A DNA stretch of 64,000 nucleotides, taken from NCBI GenBank assembly GCA_002721755.1, contig PBLL01000015.1, positions 46,147 through 110,146 on the forward strand. Reading direction: 5' to 3'. This DNA comes from Actinomycetota bacterium (GTDB taxonomy: Bacteria; Actinomycetota; Acidimicrobiia; Acidimicrobiales; MedAcidi-G1). Within the stretch, counting starts at the first letter, position 1, and every line of letters begins with the position of its first letter. The notes under the pieces were generated by a model. It did not search any database. It had not been told where the DNA came from and worked only from the letters and a program-made list of their open reading frames with translations. Below, piece by piece: positions 27,946-37,766 of the stretch. Position numbers and translations under genes: made by a program.

Positions 27946-29037
27946 ATGACGAAACTACAAGAATTGTTTACCAAAGAAGGGCAAAGCCCATGGCTAGACA
28001 ACCTTCGCCGCTCCTGGTTGGAAACAGGGGAATTGAAAAATTGGATCGATGACGGAGTGCGTGGAATTACTTCTAATCCAACAATTTTTCAAAAAGCTAT
28101 GACCGATACCGATGATTACGACTCGCAACTTACGGAACTTATATCATCCGGCAGATCAATCGAAGAAAGTTACTGGGAACTTGTACTGGAAGACATTCGC
28201 AATGCTCTCGATCTAATGAGACCTCTTTATGACACTTCGAACGGACTTGATGGTTTTGTATCACTTGAAGTGGACCCGACTTTAGCCAATGACACATCTG
28301 CGACAATTCGTGCCGCTCAACACCTTCATACACTTGTCGATAGACCCAACTTGTACATCAAAATACCCGCAACTTCTCCCGGTATACCTGCTATACAAAA
28401 ACTTATCGCTGAGGGTAAGAGTGTTAACGTTACTCTAATTTTTTCCCTTGAAAGATATGAAGAAGTTATAGAAGCTTACCTATCAGGACTTGAAGCTCAT
28501 CAAGGCGACTTATCGAGCATTTCATCAGTTGCATCTTTTTTTATCAGTAGAACAGATACAGAAGTTGACAAAAGGCTTGCCCAAATCGGATCTGAAACAG
28601 CTATCGCCCTACAGGGAAAAGCTGCAATCTCTCAAGGTAGAGTGGCTTATCAAATCTTTAAAGAAAGATTTAGTGGCCCTAGGTGGGACGCCTTGTGCGA
28701 GAGAGGCGCTATGCCGCAACGGCCTCTTTGGGCTTCAACTTCAACTAAGAATCCTGAGTTTCCCGACACGTTATATATTGATGAGCTCATAGGACCTGAA
28801 ACTGTCAATACAATTCCAGACGCTACTTTGAAGGCATTTCTTGATCACGGAAACGTTAAAAGAACAATAGATATCGATGAAAATAGCTCTTCAATTCTTC
28901 AACAAATTGAAAAAGAGGGAATTGACCTCAATGAAGTCTCTGATCTGCTTGAAGAACAAGGTGTTTCAGCATTTGTGGACTCTTTTAATGAACTTTTGGA
29001 AACTCTAGAACAAAAAGTCAGTCAACTAAAAAATTAG
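27946..29037 (+). CDS. tal: transaldolase
   Basis: 363 residues, the actinobacterial long form. The GITSNPTIFQKAM start, SLEVDPTLANDT, and the Schiff-base lysine in NLYIKIPAT are present, as is NVTLIFS. It transfers dihydroxyacetone units between sugar phosphates. Ten bases separate it from transketolase, so the two form a non-oxidative pentose phosphate operon. Confidence 0.95.
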   Translation: MTKLQELFTKEGQSPWLDNLRRSWLETGELKNWIDDGVRGITSNPTIFQKAMTDTDDYDSQLTELISSGRSIEESYWELVLEDIRNALDLMRPLYDTSNGLDGFVSLEVDPTLANDTSATIRAAQHLHTLVDRPNLYIKIPATSPGIPAIQKLIAEGKSVNVTLIFSLERYEEVIEAYLSGLEAHQGDLSSISSVASFFISRTDTEVDKRLAQIGSETAIALQGKAAISQGRVAYQIFKERFSGPRWDALCERGAMPQRPLWASTSTKNPEFPDTLYIDELIGPETVNTIPDATLKAFLDHGNVKRTIDIDENSSSILQQIEKEGIDLNEVSDLLEEQGVSAFVDSFNELLETLEQKVSQLKN

Positions 29038-29055
29038 CTGCCTAGTCAGTTTATT

Positions 29056-29080
29056 TATGAAACTTAGTGGTAGTTTCATA
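29056..29080. promoter_or_regulatory. palindromic operator before the HxlR gene
   Basis: A perfect 9-bp inverted repeat, TATGAAACT (29056-29064) and AGTTTCATA (29072-29080), with a 7-bp spacer. It ends two bases before the regulator ATG. The size and spacing suit a dimeric winged-helix HxlR protein, and the position would block transcription or translation start. Autoregulation, and through overlap control of fbiC, is inference. Confidence 0.68.
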
Positions 29081-29082
29081 CG

Positions 29083-29547
29083 ATGCCCGAAGTTAATTGT
29101 TCAATTGAAGCCACAATAAGGACTGTCGGAGATCGTTGGACTCTTTTGATACTTAGAAATATTTTTCGTGGAATTAAGCGCTTCGAAAACATCCAAAAGG
29201 ATCTCGGAATAGCAAGAAACCTACTGAGTAAACGACTCCAGCATCTTGTGGAAAATGAAGTCATCGAACGCTTTCTATACCAAGAAAAGCCAAACCGATA
29301 CGAATACAGGCTGACATCTAAAGGGAGAGCGTTGTCACCTTCCCTAATAGCCCTTATGCAATGGGGTGACCAGTGGTGCTCTTCCGATGAACCCCCGATA
29401 ATGCTCGTACACGAAAATTGCGGTTCTCCACTCACACATTCTGTTCAGTGCGGCAACTGTGACAGGGACGTCAAACCAGGTGAAATTAAAAGCCTCCCAA
29501 AGTCTAATTTTTCAAAATCTGCTAAGGAGGGTCTGAATGTCAATTGA
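29083..29547 (+). CDS. HxlR-family transcriptional regulator
   Basis: 154 residues. The N-terminal CSIEATIRTVGDRWTLLILRNIF and the following winged helix (RFENIQKDLGIARNLLSKRLQHL) are typical HxlR, with a conserved N-terminal Cys. A C-terminal extension holds three further cysteines (ENCGSPLTHSVQCGNC), a possible zinc or redox site seen in many actinobacterial members. It overlaps the fbiC start by 11 bp, so regulator and F420 gene are one transcript. The signal is unknown. Confidence 0.9.
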   Translation: MPEVNCSIEATIRTVGDRWTLLILRNIFRGIKRFENIQKDLGIARNLLSKRLQHLVENEVIERFLYQEKPNRYEYRLTSKGRALSPSLIALMQWGDQWCSSDEPPIMLVHENCGSPLTHSVQCGNCDRDVKPGEIKSLPKSNFSKSAKEGLNVN

Positions 29548-31918
29548 TGAAATTGAAAATCTTCCACTCGAGGATCTTTTTGCACTGGCAAGTTCTATAA
29601 GGACTGAAAGTTTCAGAAATACGGTCACCTATAGTCCGAAAGTTTTCATCCCTTTAACCAAATTGTGTCAAGACCGTTGCGGATACTGCACTTTTGCAGA
29701 ACCTCCAGCTCGTCTTGAATCCCCCTTTATGGAACCTGAAGAAGTCTTGGAAGTGGCTCAAAATGGACTTCAAGCCGGCTGCAACGAAGCTCTCTTCACA
29801 CTAGGTGAACGCCCTGAACTCCGATACCCATATGCAAAAGAATGGCTCGCGAAAAGAGGTTACGACTCAACGGTCGAGTATTTGGTTGAAATGTCAAGAC
29901 TCGTGCTGGAGGAAACAGGTCTACTACCTCACAGCAATGCTGGAGCTCTCTACCATGACGAGCTTCTCGCTCTTAGAGACGTATCGGCCTCACAAGGGAT
30001 GATGCTAGAAAGTGTTGATCCCAATCTTAACTGCCACCGAAATTCACCTGACAAAACTCCAGACAGACGTATTTCAACTCTGAAAAAAGCAGGAGAACTT
30101 AGAATTCCATTTACAACCGGAATCCTTGTAGGTATAGGCGAAAATCGTGAATCACGTATCGAAAGCCTGAAACTAATAGCTGATATACAAAAGGAATTCG
30201 GTCACATCCAAGAAGTCATAATCCAGAACTTTCTTCCGAAACTTGGAACTGCCATGCATAAACATGAACCGTGTCCTGAAAACGACTTTCTGGAAGCAAT
30301 AGCTCTCGCTCGAATTATCCTTCCTAAAGAAGTACACATCCAAGCTCCACCGAACCTTTCTGATGATTTAAACAAATTGCTTAAAGTGGGTATTGATGAT
30401 TGGGGTGGAGTTTCACCAGTAACAAAAGACTACGTAAACCCAGAGCGCCCTTGGCCTGATCTAGAGAAGCTCCGTCAGATAACAGAGAATGAAGGATTTG
30501 AACTCGCTTCTCGGTTAACGATTTACCCAGAATTTGCTTCAAATTTGAAAGAATGGGTTAGTCCGGAACTTTTCTTTCCAGTGATGGAATTGAGTGACTC
30601 GTCTGGCTACGCCCGTTCAGATCCACTAAACAAATTGCAAAATTCTAATGAGATAAAGCTGGATGACTCTGAGGAATCTTCCCCAATCGACAGCGTCTGG
30701 TTCTCAGGGTCACCCGGCCATCTTCCACTTCTAATCCACTCTAGTAAAAAGCCTAAAGGGGAACTAAAAAATGCGATAGCAGCCGTAGAAGCTGGTGAAG
30801 AAGCCGACGCTGACATGCTTGAGCTTTTTCTTTCAGCACGAGGATCGGAAATATCTGCAGTTACAGAACTTGCAGACCAGCTACGCAAAATAGCGGTAGG
30901 CGACAAAATTACTTGGGTCGCAAATAGAAATATCAACTACACCAATGTATGTACATTCAAATGTCGCTTTTGTGGTTTTTCAAAAGGCCCCCTTTCTCTA
31001 AATCTCAGAGGGACACCCTACTTATTGGAGATGGATGAAATTGCAGCAAGGGCAGCTGAGGCTGCTAGAGCTGGAGCGACTGAAGTGTGTCTTCAAGGTG
31101 GAATCCACCCGGACTTTGATGGCAATTACTATATAGAAGTTACAAAAGCTGTTCGTGACGCTGTTCCCGATATTCATGTTCACGGTTTTACAGCTCTAGA
31201 AGTTTTTGAAGGAGCTCGACGTCTCAGCGAACCTCTTGATTCCTACCTTAAGCGTTTAATGGAAGCAGGACTTGCCTCACTACCTGGAACAGCAGCTGAA
31301 ATCCTAGATGACGAAATCCGTCAAGATCTATGCCCAGATAAAATCAATACAGAAGAATGGCTAGAAGTACATCGAACTGCCCATCAAGTAGGGCTCCGCT
31401 CTAACGTCACTATGATGTTTGGATCTATTGAACACCCACGACATTGGGTGAAACATTTGCTTTTGTGTCGTGACTTACAGAAAGAGACGGCGGGATTTAC
31501 CGAATTTGTAGGCTTACCATTTGTTCATATGGCTTCCCCAATTTACCTTCAGAAAAAATCACGAAGAGGTCCTACCTTCAGAGAAACACTTCTGTTACAT
31601 GCCGTTGCGCGAATCGCTTACCACGGACTAATTCCTAATATCCAAGCCTCATGGGTTAAAATCGGTTTTGAAGGGGTATCTCAGCTTTTACAAGCCGGCG
31701 TGAATGACCTGGGAGGTACTTTAATTGACGAAAACATCTCTCGAGCTGCAGGCGCTCAACATGGCCAAATGGTCAATAAATCTGACTTTGAAACACTTGT
31801 CAAACCTCTTGGGCGGCAGCTTGTTCAGCGTAACACTTTGTATGGAACTGTTGAACCGAATAAAAAGTTAAAAATAAATGGTAATGGTCGAACACTTTTG
31901 CCAGTGATAAACGCCTGA
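29537..31918 (+). CDS. fbiC: FbiC, F420 precursor (FO) synthase, fused CofG-CofH
   Basis: 793 residues with a GGAGG about seven bases upstream of the ATG. Two radical-SAM domains are fused: CofG-like with CQDRCGYC (Cys44, 48, 51) and CofH-like with CTFKCRFC (Cys472, 476, 479). Together they build 7,8-didemethyl-8-hydroxy-5-deazariboflavin from tyrosine and a flavin precursor. This supports the F420-dependent oxidoreductases predicted elsewhere in the window. Other F420 genes (fbiA, fbiB) are not in view. Confidence 0.96.
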   Translation: MSIDEIENLPLEDLFALASSIRTESFRNTVTYSPKVFIPLTKLCQDRCGYCTFAEPPARLESPFMEPEEVLEVAQNGLQAGCNEALFTLGERPELRYPYAKEWLAKRGYDSTVEYLVEMSRLVLEETGLLPHSNAGALYHDELLALRDVSASQGMMLESVDPNLNCHRNSPDKTPDRRISTLKKAGELRIPFTTGILVGIGENRESRIESLKLIADIQKEFGHIQEVIIQNFLPKLGTAMHKHEPCPENDFLEAIALARIILPKEVHIQAPPNLSDDLNKLLKVGIDDWGGVSPVTKDYVNPERPWPDLEKLRQITENEGFELASRLTIYPEFASNLKEWVSPELFFPVMELSDSSGYARSDPLNKLQNSNEIKLDDSEESSPIDSVWFSGSPGHLPLLIHSSKKPKGELKNAIAAVEAGEEADADMLELFLSARGSEISAVTELADQLRKIAVGDKITWVANRNINYTNVCTFKCRFCGFSKGPLSLNLRGTPYLLEMDEIAARAAEAARAGATEVCLQGGIHPDFDGNYYIEVTKAVRDAVPDIHVHGFTALEVFEGARRLSEPLDSYLKRLMEAGLASLPGTAAEILDDEIRQDLCPDKINTEEWLEVHRTAHQVGLRSNVTMMFGSIEHPRHWVKHLLLCRDLQKETAGFTEFVGLPFVHMASPIYLQKKSRRGPTFRETLLLHAVARIAYHGLIPNIQASWVKIGFEGVSQLLQAGVNDLGGTLIDENISRAAGAQHGQMVNKSDFETLVKPLGRQLVQRNTLYGTVEPNKKLKINGNGRTLLPVINA

Positions 31919-31923
31919 TCAGA

Positions 31924-32115
31924 TCAGTCCATATCAGAAAGAATATAAGCTGCTTTTTCCAATGAACGTCTAGCTCGAGTTAGTTGTTTCTCATTAGAAG
32001 ACGTCTTATCTTTACCTGCATCAATAGTATCTCGAAGGTCATTTAATGCTAGATCTGCGACTCTCTCGACAAGTACTTCAATTTGAGATCTAATTTCTTC
32101 TATTTCAATACTCAT
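31924..32115 (-). CDS. small conserved-looking helical protein
   Basis: 63 residues, predicted largely helical and charged, with a heptad-like pattern (EEIRSQIEVLVERVADLALNDL and RARRSLEKAAYIL). An AGGAGG lies 7-12 bases before the ATG and overlaps the glcF stop, which strongly supports translation. I do not recognise a function. It probably belongs to the glycolate oxidase operon as its last gene. Confidence 0.72.
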   Translation of the reverse strand: MSIEIEEIRSQIEVLVERVADLALNDLRDTIDAGKDKTSSNEKQLTRARRSLEKAAYILSDMD

Positions 32116-32125
32116 TTAATTCCTC

Positions 32126-33331
32126 CTAGCCTTGAGCATCAGCTTCACTTAAATGTTCAACTAAGACTTCAAGAGGATGCTTCATCTCAAATCCTTTAGC
32201 TTGTAAGTGCGTGACACAACCTGGATTTGCGCTAACTATTCGAGCTTCACCTATTTCTTCAAATACTGCGTTTAAAGAGTCTGTTTTAAGTTCACGAATT
32301 TCAGTTGCAAGTTTATTTTGCGCCAGAGAAAAAACTCCACCCGCACCGCAACACAATCCTTCATCAGACAATTCGACTATTTCCACAAAAGGATTCAAAA
32401 GGTCCCTTACGTAGTGATGTGAATTCTGCACATGCCGAAGGTGGCAAGGATCTTGAACTATTATTTTCTCTTTTATATTTCTTTTTTCCGGCATTTGACA
32501 ATTAATAACTAACCACTCATGAATATCAAATACACGCTCTGAAAACTGTTTTGCTTCATCTGTTCCCAATAAAGTTCCATAATCTTTCAAAATCGCTCCA
32601 CATCCTGCAGAATTTACCAACACAGGACCTGAATCGGGCATCATCTCAATTACCTTTTCTGCCATTTTTCTAAAGTCTCTTCTTAAACCTGAATGCTCAT
32701 GCAAAGCTCCACAACATCCAACCTTATTACCCGACACCCCTGAGGTAACTCCGAAAAATTTAAGAGTTTTTAAAGCAGCTTTATGCACCCATGGTGTCCA
32801 CGCATTCATGACGCAACCCGTGAAAAGAGTAGGTGAACCGGATGAAAAATGTGTTGAAAATTTATTCCCAAATACTGGAATGCCAGAAGGTATGTAGGTG
32901 GAATTTTTAAAAAGTCCCACCTTCTGGAGACTCGCGATAAAAAAAGTAACAACTTTCAACAGTGAAGGTCGAGCAATAACAAAAAGTCCTGATCTGACCA
33001 TGATCGGTAATTTTCTGACTTTTTCAAGATCTTTTTTGGTGTCTGATATTAAATCTCCGAATGGGACCGATGAGGGACACGCAGTCTCACAACCACGACA
33101 TTGGACGCAGGTATCCATCGAATTAATCCACTCTAAAGTAGGCGTGAAGTCGGTATGCTCCGACATGCGCATCAGGGAAATTCGCCCACGCGGAGACATT
33201 CGTTCGTCGCCAGTCACTCGATAAGTCGGACAATAAGGGAGGCAAAGTCCACAAGAAACGCAAGCATTAAGATCTTCGGGATTGAGGGAAAATAGTTTTT
33301 CTTCAGTCTTCATTTGATAACTCATTTTCAC
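32126..33331 (-). CDS. glcF: glycolate oxidase iron-sulfur subunit GlcF
   Basis: 401 residues. Two ferredoxin-type clusters are marked by CVSCGLCLPYCP and CVQCRGCETACP near the N-terminus, and two CCG domains follow (for example KVGCCGALHEHSG and GLCCGAGG). This subunit carries electrons from the flavoprotein to the quinone pool. Its start overlaps glcE by 4 bp. The gene set fits growth on glycolate, a common product of phytoplankton. Confidence 0.93.
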   Translation of the reverse strand: MKMSYQMKTEEKLFSLNPEDLNACVSCGLCLPYCPTYRVTGDERMSPRGRISLMRMSEHTDFTPTLEWINSMDTCVQCRGCETACPSSVPFGDLISDTKKDLEKVRKLPIMVRSGLFVIARPSLLKVVTFFIASLQKVGLFKNSTYIPSGIPVFGNKFSTHFSSGSPTLFTGCVMNAWTPWVHKAALKTLKFFGVTSGVSGNKVGCCGALHEHSGLRRDFRKMAEKVIEMMPDSGPVLVNSAGCGAILKDYGTLLGTDEAKQFSERVFDIHEWLVINCQMPEKRNIKEKIIVQDPCHLRHVQNSHHYVRDLLNPFVEIVELSDEGLCCGAGGVFSLAQNKLATEIRELKTDSLNAVFEEIGEARIVSANPGCVTHLQAKGFEMKHPLEVLVEHLSEADAQG

Positions 33332-34212
33332 AGCAAGTATGGATCTCTACCAGGATTCAGTCGTCCAGTAGGATCAAAATTACTCTTAATCCTCTTGGAA
33401 AGTTCTTTTATGCTTTCTGGAACCTGCTTTTGTTGTGAGGGCTGAGTTGAATATTGGATACCGGTTTGCAGGTCCAATAATCCTCCTTTTGGAACTTCCT
33501 TTGAATTGCCTTTAACTGCAGGAGGAATATATGGAGCTGTATCCATCGGTAACATTCCCACCGATTTTAACGACTTTGACTCCTTTTCAATGTCTTCTGC
33601 ATACCCTTCTAAAAGCACGAAAGTTTTAGATCCATCCGTCAAAACACTAGCTGGACGATAACAACAGTTTGTGACTTCCTTGAGTGAAGCACCTCCAGTG
33701 AGCCAAGTTTCCCTTTCGGGTTTCGGGCGGGTTCTTAAAGTAACTACTCCAATTAAAGCCAAAGTCCCCAACGATGAAACCAAAAGTTTACAGATGTCGT
33801 AGCCTGTTACATTCTTTACAGTCGGGCCTCCCGCAACAAATTGCTTTCCATCTGCTCCGACACAAACAGCCTGCAAAAGAACATCAGCGGCAGTTCCTAT
33901 TCGCGCCCTCCTATAACTACTTGAACCAACTGCAAGACTTCCACCAACTGTTGAACCAGGTAAACCCGCAAGAGCAACTTCTTGGTTAAATTCACTCAAC
34001 TCTTGCTGTAAAACATCTAACTTTGTGCCTGCACCTACCTCAACAATCATTTCTTCTGGTTGTACATTTACAACTCCTATAGGTGCAGAAACTTCTTTAA
34101 CGCCAGCAAGTAAAGACCCACCTATTCCCCAGCGAGTCCCAGCGCCCCTCACAGTTACCAAAGAGTCAACACCCACTTCTTGAGCGAACTCCTCCATACT
34201 CTTCATATCCAA
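33328..34212 (-). CDS. glcE: glycolate oxidase FAD-binding subunit GlcE
   Basis: 294 residues, shorter than E. coli GlcE (about 350). The FAD_binding_4 pattern is visible: VTVRGAGTRWGIGG, GLPGSTVGGSLAVG and GPTVKNVTGYDICKLLVSSLGTL. The C-terminus ends NFDPTGRLNPGR. It overlaps glcD by 10 bp and glcF by 4 bp, which indicates a three-subunit complex made together. Confidence 0.9.
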   Translation of the reverse strand: MDMKSMEEFAQEVGVDSLVTVRGAGTRWGIGGSLLAGVKEVSAPIGVVNVQPEEMIVEVGAGTKLDVLQQELSEFNQEVALAGLPGSTVGGSLAVGSSSYRRARIGTAADVLLQAVCVGADGKQFVAGGPTVKNVTGYDICKLLVSSLGTLALIGVVTLRTRPKPERETWLTGGASLKEVTNCCYRPASVLTDGSKTFVLLEGYAEDIEKESKSLKSVGMLPMDTAPYIPPAVKGNSKEVPKGGLLDLQTGIQYSTQPSQQKQVPESIKELSKRIKSNFDPTGRLNPGRDPYLL

Positions 34213-35663
34213 ACACCTTCTGGAATTTCTTTCAAAGAATCAATTTCCCCACATGAAGCACCAGTTGGTAGTACTTTATGCGGATTTGATCGGTTGTCTG
34301 GGTCAAAGGCACGCCGAAGCGCATCTTGCGCTTCAAGGTCCCTTTTTGAAAATTGTTGCGTCATGAACCTTTGCTTCTCTAGACCGATCCCATGCTCACC
34401 TGAAAGAACACCCCCAGCTTCCAAGGAAGTAGCGACGATCTCCTCACCCGCTTTTCTAACTTTCTCCAAAGTTCCGGGAATACGGGCATCGAAAACTAAT
34501 AATGGATGTAGATTCCCATCTCCAGCATGAAAGACATTCATTACTAATAGTTCATATTTTTCAGCAATATCGTAAACCTTCTCGATAACTTCAGCCAGAC
34601 GCCGTCTAGGGATTACCGTGTCGTGCAAGTAATAATCAGGTTTAATTTTAGCGATAGCACCAAAAGCACTTTTTCTCCCTTTCCAAATTCGCTCTCTTTC
34701 TTCCTGATCAGTAGCGATGCGCACCTGCCTAGCACCATTAACCTTTGCCAGTTGAGTTATTTTTTCAATTTCTTTCGACACCCCATCAGGTAAACCATCA
34801 ACTTCAGCAATAAGAACTGCTTCGGCATCCAGCGGATAACCAGCTTTAGCAAAAGGTTCAACTGCGGCTACGACGTTTTTATCCATCAACTCCAATGCCG
34901 CTGGCAAAATGCCATTTGCAATAATTGCACTTACCGTTTCTGCCGCTTCAGTAATTTTCGAAAAATCAAGAAGTAAAGTGGCAACTGCCGGCGGATCCTC
35001 TGTCAACCGAACGGCTATTCTTGTTGCAATCCCGAGAGTTCCTTCACCACCCACAAAAACACCACGAAGATCATAACCGCACATCTCTCCCTCACTGGAT
35101 CCAAACTCCACCACTGAAGCATCAGGAAGAACCACTTCTATAGCAGCAACATGCGAATTCGTAACCCCGTAGGCCAAACAATGAGGACCCCCTGAATTAT
35201 TAGCAACATTCCCACCAATTGTGCAGGCCTGTTGACTCGATGGGTCAGGCGCAAAATGAAATCCGGTGCCCCTTAAAGATAAAGACAAATCCAGATTAAC
35301 TACTCCAGGTTGAACCCAGGCAACCCTCTTTTCAAGATCAACTTCTAGAATTTTGTTCATACGAGTGGTGACAATAACTATTGGATCATTACATGGAACT
35401 GAACCACCTGCCAGACCGGTGCCAGCTCCCCTTGTAACAAACTCACAGTCAAATTTCTTTGAAATCTCAACACACTTTGCAACTTCTTCAGTGGTCTCAG
35501 GAAAGCAAACAATACCAGCGCGACCACCCTCCATTACCGAACCATCCTTGCTATAGAGAAGTCGAGCTGAAGCACCATCAGTAACTCTCTCTTCATCCAA
35601 AGCTGATATAAGAGCTTCGAGAAGAGGATCTGTGATCTTCTGTCTTCTTTTGCGCATAAACAA
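34203..35663 (-). CDS. glcD: glycolate oxidase subunit GlcD (FAD-linked)
   Basis: 486 residues. FAD-binding blocks FVTRGAGTGLAGGSVP, IGGNVANNSGGPHCLAYG and FVGGEGTLGIAT, and the C-terminal cap with NVFHAGDGNLHPLLVFD and SGEHGIGLEKQ, match GlcD and D-lactate dehydrogenase relatives. It oxidises glycolate to glyoxylate; with glcE and glcF next to it, glycolate is the best substrate call. First gene of the operon, divergent from the ClC gene. Confidence 0.92.
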   Translation of the reverse strand: MFMRKRRQKITDPLLEALISALDEERVTDGASARLLYSKDGSVMEGGRAGIVCFPETTEEVAKCVEISKKFDCEFVTRGAGTGLAGGSVPCNDPIVIVTTRMNKILEVDLEKRVAWVQPGVVNLDLSLSLRGTGFHFAPDPSSQQACTIGGNVANNSGGPHCLAYGVTNSHVAAIEVVLPDASVVEFGSSEGEMCGYDLRGVFVGGEGTLGIATRIAVRLTEDPPAVATLLLDFSKITEAAETVSAIIANGILPAALELMDKNVVAAVEPFAKAGYPLDAEAVLIAEVDGLPDGVSKEIEKITQLAKVNGARQVRIATDQEERERIWKGRKSAFGAIAKIKPDYYLHDTVIPRRRLAEVIEKVYDIAEKYELLVMNVFHAGDGNLHPLLVFDARIPGTLEKVRKAGEEIVATSLEAGGVLSGEHGIGLEKQRFMTQQFSKRDLEAQDALRRAFDPDNRSNPHKVLPTGASCGEIDSLKEIPEGVWI

Positions 35664-35732
35664 TTCTGCCCCTTATTTTTAAGAATTCAAGTCAATCTCC
35701 CCACATATGAGGATCAAGCCTTTGCTGCCGGT

Positions 35733-37493
35733 ATGAATGGAGTAATGGAGAAGCTGAAAAAACTACTACCAACTGGGAACAGTCCGGTTCTTCTTCTATC
35801 AATACTTACTGGTTTTCTCGTAGCTTTTATTATTGCAGGTTTTGAAATACTTACAGATGAAATTCTTTTAGATGAAATTTCTAGTCGTCCCTTATGGCAA
35901 ATTGCCATAGCTCCTGGTATAGGTTTAATTCTTGCAATTTCAATCATTAGATTTTTTGGAAAAAATTCTGGATCAGGCACCTCAGATGAATTCGTAAAAG
36001 CTTTTCACGAGAGGAAACCACGCCTACCCTTAAGAGACTTACCAGTGAAACTTTTAGCAGGTGTCGCAACAATTGGATTCGGTGGGTCGCTGGGACTAGA
36101 AGGACCCTCAATTTATGCAGGTGCTACAACTGGAATCACCCTTTCTGAACGTTTTAAAAACTGGATACGCAGGGAAGATGTTCAAGTTCTTCTAACTGCA
36201 GGTGCAGCAGCTGGTGTTGCTGCAGTATTTAAAGCACCCGCAACCGGTGTACTCTTTGCGCTTGAAGCTCCATACAGAGATGATGTCAATCGACGAGCTT
36301 TACTACCGTCGCTTTTCGCTGCAGCTACTAGTTACGTCACTTACATCAATCTTGTTGGTACTAAAGCGGTGGTTCCTTTCTTAAATGATCCGGAATACCG
36401 AATCGGTATTGACCTCAAAAGCGTTCAAGTCGGCGCCGAAGAGAGCATGGCATGGTTTGACGCATCAAAACTTGTCGATTTGTTTACAGGGGTAGAGACA
36501 GGTGACCTCTTTGGTGCTCTTCTTTTGGGAATACTTGCAGGGCTCGGTGGGCGTTCCATGGCTTGGCTGGTTAGGTGGTCCAAAAATCAATCTCGAAAAG
36601 CATCTTTCGTTCCAAGAGTTCTGTTTGCCGCTCTTCTTTTAGCTGCACTTGCTATTTCTGCCGATTCGGCTTTTGGATCCCCCTTAACTATCGGTCCGGG
36701 AATTGAAGCAATGGAATGGGTTGTATCCCCAGATAATGGCTTGGGCTTAATCGCATTGCTGTTTGGTCTTCGAATTTCTGCCACTCTCGTAACATTAGCT
36801 GCTGGTGGCGTTGGTGGTCTTTTCATACCATTGGCCGCACAAGGTGTTATCTTAGGTCAATTTACGGGTGAATTAATTGGATCAGACAGACCGGGATTGT
36901 ATCCAACTCTAGGGCTTGCAGCCTTCTTAGGTGCCGGGTACCGAGCGCCTATCTCCGCTGTAATGTTCGTTGCAGAATCAACAGCAGGAACTTTTGTTGT
37001 ACCAGCACTGATTGCTGCCGCCGTAAGTCAGCTAGTTGCCGGTAAATCGTCTGTTGCTGAACACCAACACAGCGTACGACTAGGTCACCTCGAGAGAAGA
37101 TTTACTCTTCCCGTGACTTCTGCGTTGACAACAGATGTTCTAACGGTTCCGCCAGATGCCACGGTCTCTGAATTCGTTTATTCCCACGTCCTAGGGCGAC
37201 GTGAACTTTCGGTTCCAGTAGTCGATAAAGAAAAATATTTAGGCATTATAAGTCTCAGTGATACTGCCGAAATCGATAGGAGTGAATGGGATCAAATAAG
37301 AGTAATCGACCTGATCCAAAGTGAACTTCCAACTGCTACTCCATCTTGGTCGTTGAGAGATGCAATCGCTGCTATGGAATATATACACACAGACATTCTT
37401 GCAGTTACAGATACCGAAGGGGCATTCATCGGTGTGCTACGCGCTGATGACATTTTAAAACTTGACGAAATCTTAGAAGAAACAGGCGGTTAG
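35733..37493 (+). CDS. ClC-family chloride channel/antiporter with CBS domains
   Basis: 586 residues. The selectivity-filter region GSGTSDEF (about 80-87) and GLEGPSIYAGA (121-131), with the gating Glu123, are in the expected order, and a GGVGGLFIPLAAQG segment matches the third ClC signature. About ten or more helices precede a C-terminal CBS pair (about 455-580), which may sense adenine nucleotides or ionic conditions. Whether it is a channel or an H+/Cl- exchanger cannot be read reliably. Confidence 0.9.
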   Translation: MNGVMEKLKKLLPTGNSPVLLLSILTGFLVAFIIAGFEILTDEILLDEISSRPLWQIAIAPGIGLILAISIIRFFGKNSGSGTSDEFVKAFHERKPRLPLRDLPVKLLAGVATIGFGGSLGLEGPSIYAGATTGITLSERFKNWIRREDVQVLLTAGAAAGVAAVFKAPATGVLFALEAPYRDDVNRRALLPSLFAAATSYVTYINLVGTKAVVPFLNDPEYRIGIDLKSVQVGAEESMAWFDASKLVDLFTGVETGDLFGALLLGILAGLGGRSMAWLVRWSKNQSRKASFVPRVLFAALLLAALAISADSAFGSPLTIGPGIEAMEWVVSPDNGLGLIALLFGLRISATLVTLAAGGVGGLFIPLAAQGVILGQFTGELIGSDRPGLYPTLGLAAFLGAGYRAPISAVMFVAESTAGTFVVPALIAAAVSQLVAGKSSVAEHQHSVRLGHLERRFTLPVTSALTTDVLTVPPDATVSEFVYSHVLGRRELSVPVVDKEKYLGIISLSDTAEIDRSEWDQIRVIDLIQSELPTATPSWSLRDAIAAMEYIHTDILAVTDTEGAFIGVLRADDILKLDEILEETGG

Positions 37494-37694
37494 TTAGGAT
37501 TCCTTGCCGTCGGAATCATTTTGTTCATCTTCAAAGTCTGATGCCCATGCTTCAAATGCTGGCGAGTGACCCTCATCTTTAGTTTCTGAGTCTTCTTCAT
37601 TATCGAGACTCTCTAAAATTGAGTCAAAATCCATCTCTTGGTTACGTTTTAGAGCCCTTGCTTCCTCAAAACGACGGTGCCGTCCCTTTTTCAA
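37494..37694 (-). CDS. small acidic protein with basic N-terminal KKGRHRR motif
   Basis: 66 residues if started at the TTG at 37694, which has a GGAGG (37702-37706) seven bases upstream; a longer start at 37727 lacks such a site. The N-terminal KKGRHRRFEEARALKR is basic and the remainder is strongly acidic (Asp/Glu-rich). The basic motif resembles one in short actinobacterial hypothetical proteins, but no function is known to me. It sits between convergent ClC and the RNase D gene. Confidence 0.62.
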   Translation of the reverse strand: MKKGRHRRFEEARALKRNQEMDFDSILESLDNEEDSETKDEGHSPAFEAWASDFEDEQNDSDGKES

Positions 37695-37766
37695 CGTAAA
37701 ACCTCCACTAGTTTCAACAAGAAGCAATCATAGCGAATAGTAGAGATCAAATGTGGCACTTTGTTT

